Positions 8,593 through 16,690 of a stretch of 64,000 nucleotides of DNA are shown here, in pieces. The notes beneath the pieces are model-generated. The model saw only the letters and a list, made by a program, of their open reading frames with translations. It had not been told where the DNA came from and did no database searches. Where the stretch lies: NCBI GenBank assembly GCA_937958815.1, contig CALGMR010000006.1:289962-353961 (forward strand), written 5' to 3'. A program made the translations under genes and the position numbers. The stretch is from an uncultured Rhizobiaceae group bacterium. Its GTDB lineage: Bacteria; Pseudomonadota; Alphaproteobacteria; Rhizobiales; Rhizobiaceae. How positions within the stretch are numbered: position 1 is the first letter of the stretch; the number at the start of each line of letters is the position of its first letter.

Positions 8593-9165
8593 TTAAAGAG
8601 AGCGACGGCCGCGGCTCACAGTGCGGGTTAACATGCTTGCAATCTGAGCTTCTGATTTGCGAAAACCCTGCACATCGGGGGTTGTCACATTGAAGACAAT
8701 GTTCGGCCCATTTGCGCTTGATTGGGTTTGCACGCCAAGACGACCATCCGGGCCACGCGCCAACGGCATGATTGCCTCTGCGCCAGCCTCGCCCATCAAT
8801 CCCAAAGAAGAAGATGACCCCATGCCAAAATATGTTGGGCTTGCAACCACACCACCTTTCGCAAAAGGCGTGACTGAAGACACGCCTAAGCCGCCAAAGC
8901 CACCTGTCGCGCCACCAACCAAGCTCTCAAATGCGCTAGAGAACAGGTTTTCCAACGGTTTCAGGCCAGCATTCAGGGCAAGACCGGAAAGCTTCAAGGC
9001 CAATCCACGCAGTGTTTCATCGAAAGACTTTCCCGACAAAATCGCAGAACGGATCGTGCCTGTGAAAACGGTTCCAAATTTTTGGGACTGTTTTTGAAGG
9101 TCCGTCATTGCTGTTGTAAAACCTGTGAGATCTGCTTCGACAGGGACAATGATTTGATCATCCAT
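8593..9165 (-). CDS. GTA short tape-measure protein (gp11-like)
   Basis: The start at 9165 is chosen because a GAAAGG site lies 7 bases before that ATG; an upstream ATG at 9180 has no ribosome site. The 190-residue product has an N-terminal segment IIVPVEADLTGF, a helical middle (TGTIRSAILSGKSFDETLRGLALKLSGL), a glycine-rich region with aromatic residues, and a GEAGAEAIMPLARGPDGRLGV motif near the end that is common in tape-measure proteins. RcGTA gene 11 is similarly small, which fits the short tail of GTA particles. It determines tail length and is expelled during DNA delivery in related phages. Confidence 0.85.
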   Translation of the reverse strand: MDDQIIVPVEADLTGFTTAMTDLQKQSQKFGTVFTGTIRSAILSGKSFDETLRGLALKLSGLALNAGLKPLENLFSSAFESLVGGATGGFGGLGVSSVTPFAKGGVVASPTYFGMGSSSSLGLMGEAGAEAIMPLARGPDGRLGVQTQSSANGPNIVFNVTTPDVQGFRKSEAQIASMLTRTVSRGRRSL

Positions 9166-9376
9166 GTTCATGCCTTTCATGAATGTTGATGTCGGGATAT
9201 TCGCTCATGATTTTGTGCAACCATGATCTATCCACGGCTTGGCTGGCTTTCGGGTTTACATGCTCAAGAGCTGCATGAAGTTCTAACAACGAGAGAGACC
9301 AAAACTCATTTGGTGACAAATGCAGAAAGCCGAAGCCAAATGCCATGACCTGTTTCCAAGGGAATGGAGCGGTCAT
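9158..9376 (-). CDS. GTA tail assembly chaperone, second part (gp10.1-like)
   Basis: This 72-residue protein of the TIGR02216 type (rcc01693-like) has the pattern FPWKQVMAFGFGFLHLSPNEFWSLSLLELHAAL. It overlaps gene 10 by ATGA (9373-9376) and the tape-measure start by 8 bases. In lambdoid tails, two overlapping chaperone products sit just before the tape measure and coat it during tail assembly; here they are separate, coupled genes rather than a frameshift pair. Role by analogy and position. Confidence 0.82.
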   Translation of the reverse strand: MTAPFPWKQVMAFGFGFLHLSPNEFWSLSLLELHAALEHVNPKASQAVDRSWLHKIMSEYPDINIHERHEHG

Positions 9377-9717
9377 TCAGCGGTGGGACCGCTTTCAGAT
9401 GGCTGGCTTGCAGAGCCAAATGTCACTGCCAGAAGTTCCGACACGATTGTTGCGTAGCCGACAGCTCCTCCTTCCGCCTGCATTTCACCCACATCCGTTT
9501 TTTCCACCGTGTGGCCAGCACCTTTCAGCCCAGCAAATATTATGGTTTGCATGTCGTTTGCCGACAATCGACCGCTGGAAAACCGGCCAGTGAGTTTGGT
9601 CAAATCTTCCGCGCCAAATGCGTCTTCCAGTTCCGCCAAAGCGCCGAGCGTCAGACACAGTGTCCAGTCGCGCCCATCCAGCTTTGCATTTATTTCGCCC
9701 CGATGCCGATTGACCAT
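9373..9717 (-). CDS. GTA family tail protein / assembly chaperone (gp10-like)
   Basis: This 114-residue protein of the gene transfer agent family (GTA gp10-like) begins MVNRHRGEINAKLDGRDWTL and carries LGALAELEDAFGAEDLTKL, as in homologues. The start overlaps the stop of the major tail gene by one base (TAATG). Together with gp10.1 it probably acts as a tail assembly chaperone between the tail tube and tape-measure genes. The C-terminal SASQPSESGPTAE tail is low complexity. Function by family and gene order. Confidence 0.85.
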   Translation of the reverse strand: MVNRHRGEINAKLDGRDWTLCLTLGALAELEDAFGAEDLTKLTGRFSSGRLSANDMQTIIFAGLKGAGHTVEKTDVGEMQAEGGAVGYATIVSELLAVTFGSASQPSESGPTAE

Positions 9718-10133
9718 TACGCTGCCGCCGTGAACTGCAATGAACCGGCAGACTCGAGCGCCATTTCGAAAGTGACTTCGCCATTGTGCTCGCCCGAATA
9801 TTCAAGCGATGTAATTTGAAACGCACCTTCAACTGTGCCAAAATCGGGAATGACAATTTGCCAGTTCACAATCTCTGAGTGAAAGAACAAAGCGCGGATT
9901 CGTTCGTCAGATGCAGCATCTTTGAAAATTCCCGACCCGCTGATTGAGGCACGCTGCACCCCTGAACCGGAGAGAAGTTCGCGCCAACGACCAGCGCTTT
10001 CAAAATCTGTTATGTCGACTGTGTCTGTATTGAAGGCCAGTCGACGAGATCGCATACCAGCGACAGTGACGAATGCGCTTTCATCTTCGTTGCTCACTTT
10101 CAAAAGCAGATCTTTGCCTTTTTGCGCTACCAT
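9717..10133 (-). CDS. GTA major tail tube protein, TP901-1 family (gp9-like)
   Basis: This 138-residue TP901-1-like major tail protein begins MVAQKGKDLLLKV and contains the family signature VDITDFESAGRWRELLSGSGVQRASISGSGIFKD. It polymerises into the tail tube. A good AAGGAAAA purine run precedes its ATG, and a 65-base gap without coding sequence separates it from the DUF3168 gene, the largest gap inside the tail block. Such spacing fits its need for high expression, but no promoter is evident there. Confidence 0.92.
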   Translation of the reverse strand: MVAQKGKDLLLKVSNEDESAFVTVAGMRSRRLAFNTDTVDITDFESAGRWRELLSGSGVQRASISGSGIFKDAASDERIRALFFHSEIVNWQIVIPDFGTVEGAFQITSLEYSGEHNGEVTFEMALESAGSLQFTAAA

Positions 10134-10198
10134 TGCGTTTTTCCTTTACAAGCAAAATAATATGGGTTTCAGACGTGCCGATCGTCCAAATTGTGGGT

Positions 10199-10609
10199 TT
10201 AGAAAGCTGTTTCCGTCACTCCCCGAAATCTCATGACCCCATGCAAATGCCCAGACCTTAGGTCTCTACGCGTCTCTGAGAATTGAAGCCGCAGCGCGAC
10301 CAGATGGTGGTTTTCCAAAGACTGAGGCTGATCGTGAAGCAACCGCTTCAAATGTGTTTGCAGAACGTGGCACTGTCTGCGTGAGCCGGAATCTGACCAG
10401 ATATGAATGAACACCGTGACCGCCTCGCCATTTTCGGTGGAGGTGCTCCAGTCATCGGCGGTTGTTCGCCCGACAACGACATAGGGTGGTTTCACACGAT
10501 CTGGTACTTGGTCGTAGATCTTTTGACCGTTCAATTCCGTCCCGAGTTCTGAATCTGCCAACAGAATTTTGAAAATGGATTGTTGTAAATCAAGAGCAGC
10601 ACTTGTCAT
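10199..10609 (-). CDS. GTA tail terminator, DUF3168 (gp8-like)
   Basis: This 136-residue DUF3168 protein shows QQSIFKILLADSELGTELNGQKIYDQVPDRVKPPYVVVG with the usual conserved VPDxxxxPYVVVG core, and HIWSDSGSRRQCHVLQTHLKRLLHD. It matches RcGTA gene 8, the tail terminator that caps the tail tube and docks it to the head. It overlaps the small gene upstream by ATGA (10606-10609). Confidence 0.9.
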   Translation of the reverse strand: MTSAALDLQQSIFKILLADSELGTELNGQKIYDQVPDRVKPPYVVVGRTTADDWSTSTENGEAVTVFIHIWSDSGSRRQCHVLQTHLKRLLHDQPQSLENHHLVALRLQFSETRRDLRSGHLHGVMRFRGVTETAF

Positions 10610-10791
10610 GTCTGAAACTCACTTTGGCGGTTGAGTTCATCGCGCAGCAACGCTTCGTCTGCTGCAAATTCACTCTCGAAACGTCTGTGTTCATCTTGAT
10701 CATGTGCAATATCTTCAAGCCGAGCCGCCAAGCCGAACTTAGCCAACTGTTGCGTTAGATCCTTGAAAGTGATCGTCAAAGCGTTCTTCAT
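10606..10791 (-). CDS. small unrecognised protein between GTA gp7 and gp8
   Basis: The start at 10791 is favoured: it overlaps the gp7 stop as ATGA and has a GGTGGAGGAG site 8 bases upstream; the longer frame to 10815 lacks one. The 61-residue product begins MKNALTITFKDLTQQLAKFG and is rich in charged residues (HDQDEHRRFESEFAADEALLRDELNRQ), probably mainly helical. I do not recognise it. Position between head-closure and tail-terminator genes corresponds to the slot where other phages encode an HK97-gp10-like neck protein, which is usually over 100 residues. The canonical RcGTA list has no gene here as I recall it. Confidence 0.65.
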   Translation of the reverse strand: MKNALTITFKDLTQQLAKFGLAARLEDIAHDQDEHRRFESEFAADEALLRDELNRQSEFQT

Positions 10792-11123
10792 CTTCCCTGC
10801 TCCTCCACCTGGCATATGAGGTAACGGCGCTGTTCATTGGGATCGTGCAGTGTGGTGATCTCAAATGAACGATCGCCCATCGCAAACCGCCAGCCGCTTG
10901 CCACATCATCGCGAAAACGAATGACGACCTGGCTTCGTGTCGTTTCCTGTGTTTGTTGCGAGATGATTGATGTTCTGGGATCGATTGATTGAATCGCTGC
11001 CCAGACGAAACCGACGTCTTGCCAGGTTGTGGCAAGACCACCGCATCCATCACTTGTCTCAACAGTCTGTTGCAACATCAATCGATGTCGCAACGCGCCC
11101 GGGTCGTAGTTTTGCTCTTCCAT
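10788..11123 (-). CDS. GTA head-closure / head-tail adaptor protein (gp7-like)
   Basis: This 111-residue protein belongs to the SPP1 gp16-like head-tail adaptor family. The N-terminal GALRHRLMLQQTVETSDGCGG, the central TTWQDVGFVWAAIQSIDPR and the C-terminal DRSFEITTLHDPNEQRRYLICQVEEQ are standard for the family and RcGTA gene 7. It closes the connector after DNA packaging and joins the tail. Its ATG overlaps the gp6 stop by one base. Confidence 0.9.
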   Translation of the reverse strand: MEEQNYDPGALRHRLMLQQTVETSDGCGGLATTWQDVGFVWAAIQSIDPRTSIISQQTQETTRSQVVIRFRDDVASGWRFAMGDRSFEITTLHDPNEQRRYLICQVEEQGR

Positions 11124-11692
11124 CAGATGCGCACCTGTTTGAATTGGGACACCAGAGTTTCAAACCCTGCTGGCAAACTGACAGGTTGGTTATGTGGCGA
11201 CACGGCGCCACGAAATTCGTACCAATGCGCAACCAGAAGAAGGATTGCCCGCTTCAGAGCGTCGGGGACATCGACACCCAAATCACCAAATCCAACAGTT
11301 GCATCTATTTCAAATCCGTTGGCAGCAGTGCCCACAGACATTGAATGGGAGAACTGTAAAACCGTCGGCGTCTCACCCTTCAAAAGTTCATAGGCTTCGG
11401 GTTGCAGCAAAGACGGTTCACCGTTTTCGTCATAGGCCGTGAGCGAAGCAATCGACACAACAGGCCCAATTTGAAGCTCTACCGAGCAGTTCAACGGAAA
11501 GGCGCTTTCGTACTGACGCCAAACCTGCGTTATACATTTTTGACCACTGCTGAATTCTGTAAACTGACGCGCCGCTTTCAGCGTTTCCATCAATAGGCTG
11601 TCTTCGTGATCATGATCGATGCGCAAATGGCTCTTCACCTCTTGCAGGCTGAGCGGTTCAATTGATGGTGGCGTTATGAGTGCAACTGTCAT
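11123..11692 (-). CDS. GTA head-tail connector (gp6-like)
   Basis: The start at 11692 (MTVALITPPSIEPLS) is preferred over the longer frame because a GGGAGA site lies just upstream; it gives 189 residues. The family motif LSLQEVKSHLRIDHDHEDSLL is that of phage gp6-like/phiE125 gp8 connectors, with VGFGDLGVDVPDALKRAILLLVAHWYEFRGA in the C-terminal half. It forms the adaptor ring below the portal. The segment between it and the capsid gene (11693-11818) holds two strong hairpins rather than coding sequence. Confidence 0.9.
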   Translation of the reverse strand: MTVALITPPSIEPLSLQEVKSHLRIDHDHEDSLLMETLKAARQFTEFSSGQKCITQVWRQYESAFPLNCSVELQIGPVVSIASLTAYDENGEPSLLQPEAYELLKGETPTVLQFSHSMSVGTAANGFEIDATVGFGDLGVDVPDALKRAILLLVAHWYEFRGAVSPHNQPVSLPAGFETLVSQFKQVRI

Positions 11693-11731
11693 GGGTCTCC
11701 CAATCGTAAAAATGAAAACCGGAAAGAAATA

Positions 11732-11760
11732 CGGCCCCGTCCAGAACATGAACGGGGCCG
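11732..11760 (-). terminator. hairpin 1 downstream of capsid gene
   Basis: Perfect 9-base inverted repeat (CGGCCCCGT / ACGGGGCCG) with an 11-base loop. On the minus strand it is followed by TATTTCTTT, a weak U-rich tract. It lies 59 bases after the capsid stop and 40 bases before the gp6 start. It may act as a partial terminator or an mRNA 3' stabiliser that raises capsid output relative to tail genes. Confidence 0.6.
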
Positions 11761-11772
11761 CAGATCGGCACT

Positions 11773-11799
11773 CAACTGCACGGTTTTCGAGTGCAGTTG
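11773..11799 (-). terminator. hairpin 2 directly after capsid gene
   Basis: Perfect 9-base inverted repeat (CAACTGCAC / GTGCAGTTG) with a 9-base loop, 20 bases after the capsid stop and 12 bases upstream of hairpin 1. There is no U tract of its own. Paired with hairpin 1 it forms a tandem structure at the head/tail gene boundary; protective or attenuating roles are both possible. Confidence 0.55.
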
Positions 11800-11818
11800 G
11801 GCTTAGTCGGGAGGAAAT

Positions 11819-13075
11819 CTAAGCTGTGCCGAATTTGATGAGTTTAATCGCGTCGAAGTCTTGCACGCCACCGCCGATACGCTTGGTCGTGTAGAACAAA
11901 ACATATGGTTTTGCTGAATACGGATCGCGCATGACGCGCACGCCTGCGCGGTCAACAACGAGATAGCCGCGACGGAAGTCACCAAAAGCGATTGGTGTTT
12001 CGTCGCTTGCAATATCCGGCATGTCTTCCGCCTCCACCACAGGGAAGCCCATCAGCATAGCTTGTTGGCCAACCGCGGATGGTGCTTGCCAGAGGTAATT
12101 GCCATCAGCATCTTTCAACTTACGCAATTCTGCTTGGGATTTGCGGTTCATGACAAAATTTGCGTTTTGGCGATAACCCGCTTTCAAGCTGTAGATCGTA
12201 TCGATCAAAACGTCAGCGCCATCAGAGGCTGCTAGTGCACCATCTTCGCCTGTTGCCACATAGCCAAGATTGCCCCAAGACCAGTTTGCTTCGTCAACAA
12301 CGGGTGCAGACAGGAAACCTGTTGGTTTGTTGTTGCCGTCACCGTTTACAAATGCTGCGCCTTCTTGCTCTGCAAATGCGGTCTCAACTTCTTCAGCAAT
12401 CCATGCATCAAGATCGATGGCAGCGTCCTCCAGCAGTGAAGAGGTTGCTGCCGGCATGGCGTAGAGTTCCATTGTCGGGAACTGCAGTTCAGACAACGAA
12501 GGTGTGGTCGTTTGTGGGCGCACATCTGTTTCGCCCACCCAACCCACATTGGGACCAGATGCTGCAAATGGCTTTTTGAAGACAGAAGCGGAGACCTGGC
12601 GCACCGTCGAGATGGCTCGAATTGGTGAAATCGCTGCCAGTCGGCTGCCAATTTCTACAGACAGTTCGTCTGGAACAAGATAGCCGCCATCAGGGTCGCT
12701 GCCCACAGACATCGCTTTTTCTTCCAGTGAGCGAAGACCATGATCATCGCCAGAACGAATGTAAGCTTCAAAGCCTGACTTATGTTCCATTTCGGCGATG
12801 GACGAAACGCCACTGCCACCGAGTGAGGGACGTTGGTTCTTCAAGATCAATGCATCAAGATGCATCTTTTGCTCGTCGATTGATTTGTTGATCCGGTTCA
12901 TTTTTTCGTCAGTAATGACATCGGACGACATGCGTTTTTCAATTTGATCCAAGCGCTCGTCATTTGTGTCTTTGAAAGATTCAAAGGCATGCATAAAATC
13001 GTCAAAGGCCGCAGCAATATCGGCTGACTGACCCATCTTAGTTTCCGGTGCTGATGCACTGTTTTGGGTGTTCAT
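11819..13075 (-). CDS. GTA major capsid protein, HK97 fold (gp5-like)
   Basis: The start at 13075 (MNTQNSASAPETK) is coupled by ATGA to the protease stop and gives 418 residues. The frame is open further upstream but lies inside the protease gene. The first 110 residues form a charged coiled-coil scaffold region removed by the protease in the family. The rest is an HK97-type capsid with EHKSGFEAYIRSGDD, SDPDGGYLVPDELS and PFAASGPNVGWVGE, ending in VQDFDAIKLIKFGTA. It is the main building block of the GTA head. Length and motifs match RcGTA gene 5. Confidence 0.94.
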   Translation of the reverse strand: MNTQNSASAPETKMGQSADIAAAFDDFMHAFESFKDTNDERLDQIEKRMSSDVITDEKMNRINKSIDEQKMHLDALILKNQRPSLGGSGVSSIAEMEHKSGFEAYIRSGDDHGLRSLEEKAMSVGSDPDGGYLVPDELSVEIGSRLAAISPIRAISTVRQVSASVFKKPFAASGPNVGWVGETDVRPQTTTPSLSELQFPTMELYAMPAATSSLLEDAAIDLDAWIAEEVETAFAEQEGAAFVNGDGNNKPTGFLSAPVVDEANWSWGNLGYVATGEDGALAASDGADVLIDTIYSLKAGYRQNANFVMNRKSQAELRKLKDADGNYLWQAPSAVGQQAMLMGFPVVEAEDMPDIASDETPIAFGDFRRGYLVVDRAGVRVMRDPYSAKPYVLFYTTKRIGGGVQDFDAIKLIKFGTA

Positions 13076-13803
13076 TGATTGTATCCTGTCTGTTTTGTCT
13101 TGGGATTTAGGGACTTTGCTGCAGACTGAAGTTTGCAGAGAAAATCCTCTTCGGAAGAAGCAGCTTCCCGCGTGCTTTCCAGATGCGCATAGCCCTTTTG
13201 AATAACCGTTCGGGCTTGGCGCCGTGTCAGCCCAGCGTCCTGCGTGAGCCATTTTTCAAAGTGCCGAATGCTCGGCAATTTTTGTCTGGTTTGTTGGCCG
13301 ACGGACTTCACGTCTTGAACGCGTGCGCCGGGCAACATGGGAAATGTCACGACGGAGATTTCCCACAAATCGGCTTCAAGAATGGATCGAATGCCTGTTT
13401 TGCGATCCGTGCGGCTGCGTTCCGTTTTAAACCCGATGGACAGACCATCGATCGCCTTCTGGCGCAGCAAGTCCATCACCTCTTTGCCTCGTTGGGAGGA
13501 CTGAACAATATGTCCAGAAACAAAGAGCCCGTTTTGATCTTCTTCAATCGTATCCCAAACACCAATCGGTTCTGACGGTTCATGTTGAAACAACATGCGG
13601 ATGCCCTCGACGCCGCGCTTTTTGAGAGATCGCGAGAAAGCTCCAGCAACAACACGGTCTTTGCCCAGATCCACCTGTCCAAACAGGCTCGCATATCCTG
13701 AAAACGATCCGTCATTCACTTCCACGCTGTCAATTGGCAGAGACAAACGTTTGCGTTCAGGCGACCATGAAAATGGTCGACGGTTGTTCACTTCACCGGT
13801 CAT
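13072..13803 (-). CDS. GTA prohead protease (gp4-like)
   Basis: The start at 13803 (MTGEVNNRRPFSW) has an AGGGA site upstream and overlaps the DUF6107-like gene by 11 bases; it gives 243 residues. This HK97-type prohead protease (family S78/U35) has the FSGYASLFGQVDLGKDRVV signature, the catalytic His in LFQHEPSEPIG (near residue 70) and the Ser in DGLSIGFKT. It removes the capsid scaffold during head maturation. The C-terminal third, after LPGARVQDVK, is a variable helical tail. Confidence 0.92.
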   Translation of the reverse strand: MTGEVNNRRPFSWSPERKRLSLPIDSVEVNDGSFSGYASLFGQVDLGKDRVVAGAFSRSLKKRGVEGIRMLFQHEPSEPIGVWDTIEEDQNGLFVSGHIVQSSQRGKEVMDLLRQKAIDGLSIGFKTERSRTDRKTGIRSILEADLWEISVVTFPMLPGARVQDVKSVGQQTRQKLPSIRHFEKWLTQDAGLTRRQARTVIQKGYAHLESTREAASSEEDFLCKLQSAAKSLNPKTKQTGYNQ

Positions 13804-14206
13804 AGTTTGAGTTCCCTTGCTCTCGCTGGTTTGGATGCGGGATTGTCTTTTTAAATCGGTCAGGAAGTTGTTGAGCCAATCTTTCCAACACCCCCAAAGC
13901 CCACCAGGCAGAGAGGCTTGCGAAAGCTGCACCGATGAGCGCCACTTCAAGGTTGGACAGTTTTCCCAGCAAACCCAGAAAGTCAGCGATCTTTATTCCG
14001 GCGGTTCCGCCAAAAATCAGCCCTGTCACCAAGCCAACACACAATCTTGCAAAAGCTTCGCGACGCCCTCTTGGCAAAATATAGGCGATGGAAATCAAAG
14101 ATCCCGCCAGCGCGCCCACAAGTTTGGCGGCGAGCACTGCTGGCGACACGTCACCAAAAATTGCACCTAGATCGAGCCACCCCACTAAAGGTTTCAAAAC
14201 AATCAT
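13793..14206 (-). CDS. GTA cluster membrane protein (g3.5 position, DUF6107-like)
   Basis: This 137-residue protein has several hydrophobic segments (AVLAAKLVGALAGSLISIAYIL, ARLCVGLVTGLIFGGTAGIKIADFLG, ALIGAAFASLSAWWALGVL), suggesting three to four membrane helices and a basic C-terminal tail. It lies between the portal and protease genes and is coupled to both (ATGA with portal; 11-base overlap with protease). A small gene at this position, called 3.5, is usual in RcGTA-type clusters. Its role in particle production is not known to me. Confidence 0.75.
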   Translation of the reverse strand: MIVLKPLVGWLDLGAIFGDVSPAVLAAKLVGALAGSLISIAYILPRGRREAFARLCVGLVTGLIFGGTAGIKIADFLGLLGKLSNLEVALIGAAFASLSAWWALGVLERLAQQLPDRFKKTIPHPNQREQGNSNYDR

Positions 14207-15405
14207 TGGTTTTGGTCACCTGATGCTGACGGTGAATAACCAAGAGCTTCTCGCTTTTCGTCGTCAGTTAGAAAATCGGCAGCGTTCAATCGGTTCCAAA
14301 CCGCTTCGCGTTCACTGGTGAGACCTTCCACGCGGTCTTCATCAACTGCGATGCGAACTGGAATATCCACCTCGCTTTGAAACCAATGGTTCAAACTGTC
14401 CAAGGTCCGGTTGATCATTGGCAACAGGGTTTGGCGTGCAAATGCGCGGTTGGCTTCTTGATAATTTGAATAGGTGTTGTCACCTGGGATGCCCAACAAC
14501 ATTGGGGGAACACCAAAAGCCAATGCGATGTCTCTTGCGGCCCCGTTGCGAGCCTCTACAAAATCCATATCGCGGGGGCTGTGGCCCATCGATTTCCAGT
14601 CCAAACCACCCTCCAGAAGCAAAGGCCGCCCTGCCCGATTTGGGCCCGCATAACCTTCCTCCAGCTCGTCTTTGAGCCTTGAAAATTGCTCTTGCGAAAG
14701 ATGCGTTCCGGCATTTGATGAATACACCAAGGCTCCAGAGGGACGCGCGGAATTGTCCAGCAAAGACTTGTTCCATTGATTGGCCGCATTGTGCACATCA
14801 AGAGCCATCAAAGCGGCTTGCAGAGGGGCGAACCCATAGTGATCATCTAACGGATGAAACAGCGTCAAGTGAACCACATCACATGTGCCGATTTCCGAGA
14901 CGCGATGTTGTTTCTTGGAATGGCTCGTCTTGTATTCATAGCCGTGCACCCAGCCAGACTTATCTGCCAAAACTTTCACACGGTCAGGCCGCAACAGATG
15001 CAGTTCTTTGAGCGTATCGTTCACGCGAACCCGCTCAATATAGGCATTGCCCGACACCAGAAGATGCCCAATGAGTGCCTCCATAAACTCCTTGCCGCTT
15101 TGGCGGTTGTTGGGACGCTGCAATAAATTGAGAATGGGATGATCGTCGCATTCTTGCGCACCTTGATACGTCAACAAAGGCACAGCGGCCGCTGTTTCAC
15201 TGATCAAACGAATGCATCTATAGACAATTGGATTGCCCATAAAACCGCGCCGCGCGAGGTTGCTGTAATCAGCCTGGGTCCATCGCGCATGCGCCGTGCC
15301 CGACATTGCAAACAGACTTTGCAAGCCTGCAGCCTTTTGCTCAGGCACGTCTTGAGCAGCCGTGTTTGATCGTGTCGGCGTGAACCAACTTAGTGGATTT
15401 TTCAT
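14203..15405 (-). CDS. GTA portal protein (gp3-like)
   Basis: This 400-residue HK97-family portal has NPIVYRCIRLISETAAAVPLL near the N-terminus, LLQRPNNRQSGKEFMEALIGHLLVSGNAYIER, and GVPPMLLGIPGDNTYSNYQEANRAFARQTLLPMI, all characteristic. Twelve copies form the DNA entry ring at one head vertex in the family. The gene starts 22 bases after the terminase stop and is coupled to the g3.5-like gene by ATGA. It is full length. Confidence 0.94.
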   Translation of the reverse strand: MKNPLSWFTPTRSNTAAQDVPEQKAAGLQSLFAMSGTAHARWTQADYSNLARRGFMGNPIVYRCIRLISETAAAVPLLTYQGAQECDDHPILNLLQRPNNRQSGKEFMEALIGHLLVSGNAYIERVRVNDTLKELHLLRPDRVKVLADKSGWVHGYEYKTSHSKKQHRVSEIGTCDVVHLTLFHPLDDHYGFAPLQAALMALDVHNAANQWNKSLLDNSARPSGALVYSSNAGTHLSQEQFSRLKDELEEGYAGPNRAGRPLLLEGGLDWKSMGHSPRDMDFVEARNGAARDIALAFGVPPMLLGIPGDNTYSNYQEANRAFARQTLLPMINRTLDSLNHWFQSEVDIPVRIAVDEDRVEGLTSEREAVWNRLNAADFLTDDEKREALGYSPSASGDQNQ

Positions 15406-15427
15406 TCAATTTTTCCGATCAGGTAGT

Positions 15428-16690
15428 TTAAATTGCACGAGCGCGCGGCACGTTTTGCTTGTTCAACATCAAATCCGTCAGCGCCCAAACCAAGGCATCC
15501 ATCCGGTCGGGTGACTTGCCGGAGGAAAGTCCTTCCAAGCCAAAGTCGCACATTTCGTCTTCGAGTTCAGGCAAGCTTCCCACATGGGAAACCAAGCCAC
15601 GCTCATACAAATGCGCAACGGGTTCTGCGCGCAGCCATTTCCCGCGTGTTGCCTTCACCTGCCTTATTGGCAGGTTCGGTGCGATATGCCGCAAAACACT
15701 TTCGGCCAAATCTCCACCTTGGTTGGTTTCAATAACCACACAATCCGCCTCAAACGTCTTGTACAATTCCAACGTCATGCGAACCCATTTTTCCGGTGAC
15801 ACTGCAGACAGGGTTTTGTCCGCCAGAACATATCCCCGTTGGTCTTCCCCAACACCTGCAACAACCAAACCACATGCATCTGATTTTACCGTTCCCGTGA
15901 CGGGCGGGTCGACTGCCACCACAATCCGCACCAAGTGGGGTGCGGCGTTGCAACGGTTGCGATCCAATTGATCGCGTTGCCACAAAGCATCCAAACGATC
16001 GTCAATGATCTCACCATCGATCTCTTGCCGCCCAAGGCGTGTTCCCAAATATTTCCCCACGACCCTGTCCAGAAAACCGTCAGCAAGGTTGCTGGCATTT
16101 TCTTGAGTGCGCATGCGCGACACCGCTGTGCGTTTGTCGTTCAAAATGCTCTTAAGCAATTTGATTGGGCGCGGCGTCGTGGTGATCACTTGTCGCGGAT
16201 ACTCTCCTAGCCGCAAACCGAACTGCAACATATCCCATGTCTCATCAGCGTTTCTCCATTTCGCCAATTCATCACTCCAAGCAGCGCCAAATTGCGGGCC
16301 GCGCAGAGCATCAGGGTCTTCTGCCGAAAACACTTGTGCCACGGCACCGTTTGGCCATTCCAATCTTCGTCTGGAGCTTATCCAGTTTGGTCGATCCTTC
16401 GCGTTGTGAATGGAGAGCAATCCGGATTCTCCTTCCACCATAACTTCACGGGCCGCCGAATATGTTTCGCCCACCAAAGCAATGTGGCTTACAGGCGCGG
16501 TCACAAATGCCGGATCGCCTGTTGCGAGCGCACGTATCCATTCTGACCCCGCGCGGGTCTTACCAGCGCCACGTCCGCCCAAAAGCAGCCAATTGGTCCA
16601 ATTGTCCAACGGAGGCAATTGCGCATCGCGTGCCCAAACAGGCCAACGATGCAACAGATGCCGTTTTAGATCATCCGGCCATGTCTCCAT
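15428..16690 (-). CDS. GTA terminase large subunit (gp2-like)
   Basis: The start at 16690 (METWPDDLKRHLLHRWPVW) is chosen because a GAAGG site precedes it and homologues begin near here; the frame extends to 16798 inside the small terminase gene. The 420-residue protein has Walker A GGRGAGKTRAG (residues 38-48), the Walker B/DE region FGAAWSDELAKW, a coupling motif ITTTPRP and nuclease Asp in VVAVDPPVTG. It is the packaging motor and headful nuclease. In GTAs it packages host DNA with little specificity. Confidence 0.94.
   Translation of the reverse strand: METWPDDLKRHLLHRWPVWARDAQLPPLDNWTNWLLLGGRGAGKTRAGSEWIRALATGDPAFVTAPVSHIALVGETYSAAREVMVEGESGLLSIHNAKDRPNWISSRRRLEWPNGAVAQVFSAEDPDALRGPQFGAAWSDELAKWRNADETWDMLQFGLRLGEYPRQVITTTPRPIKLLKSILNDKRTAVSRMRTQENASNLADGFLDRVVGKYLGTRLGRQEIDGEIIDDRLDALWQRDQLDRNRCNAAPHLVRIVVAVDPPVTGTVKSDACGLVVAGVGEDQRGYVLADKTLSAVSPEKWVRMTLELYKTFEADCVVIETNQGGDLAESVLRHIAPNLPIRQVKATRGKWLRAEPVAHLYERGLVSHVGSLPELEDEMCDFGLEGLSSGKSPDRMDALVWALTDLMLNKQNVPRARAI

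Noticed and set aside
9165..9180. Upstream ATG at 9180 as tape-measure start
   Set aside because: No ribosome site before it, whereas ATG 9165 has GAAAGG at the right distance.
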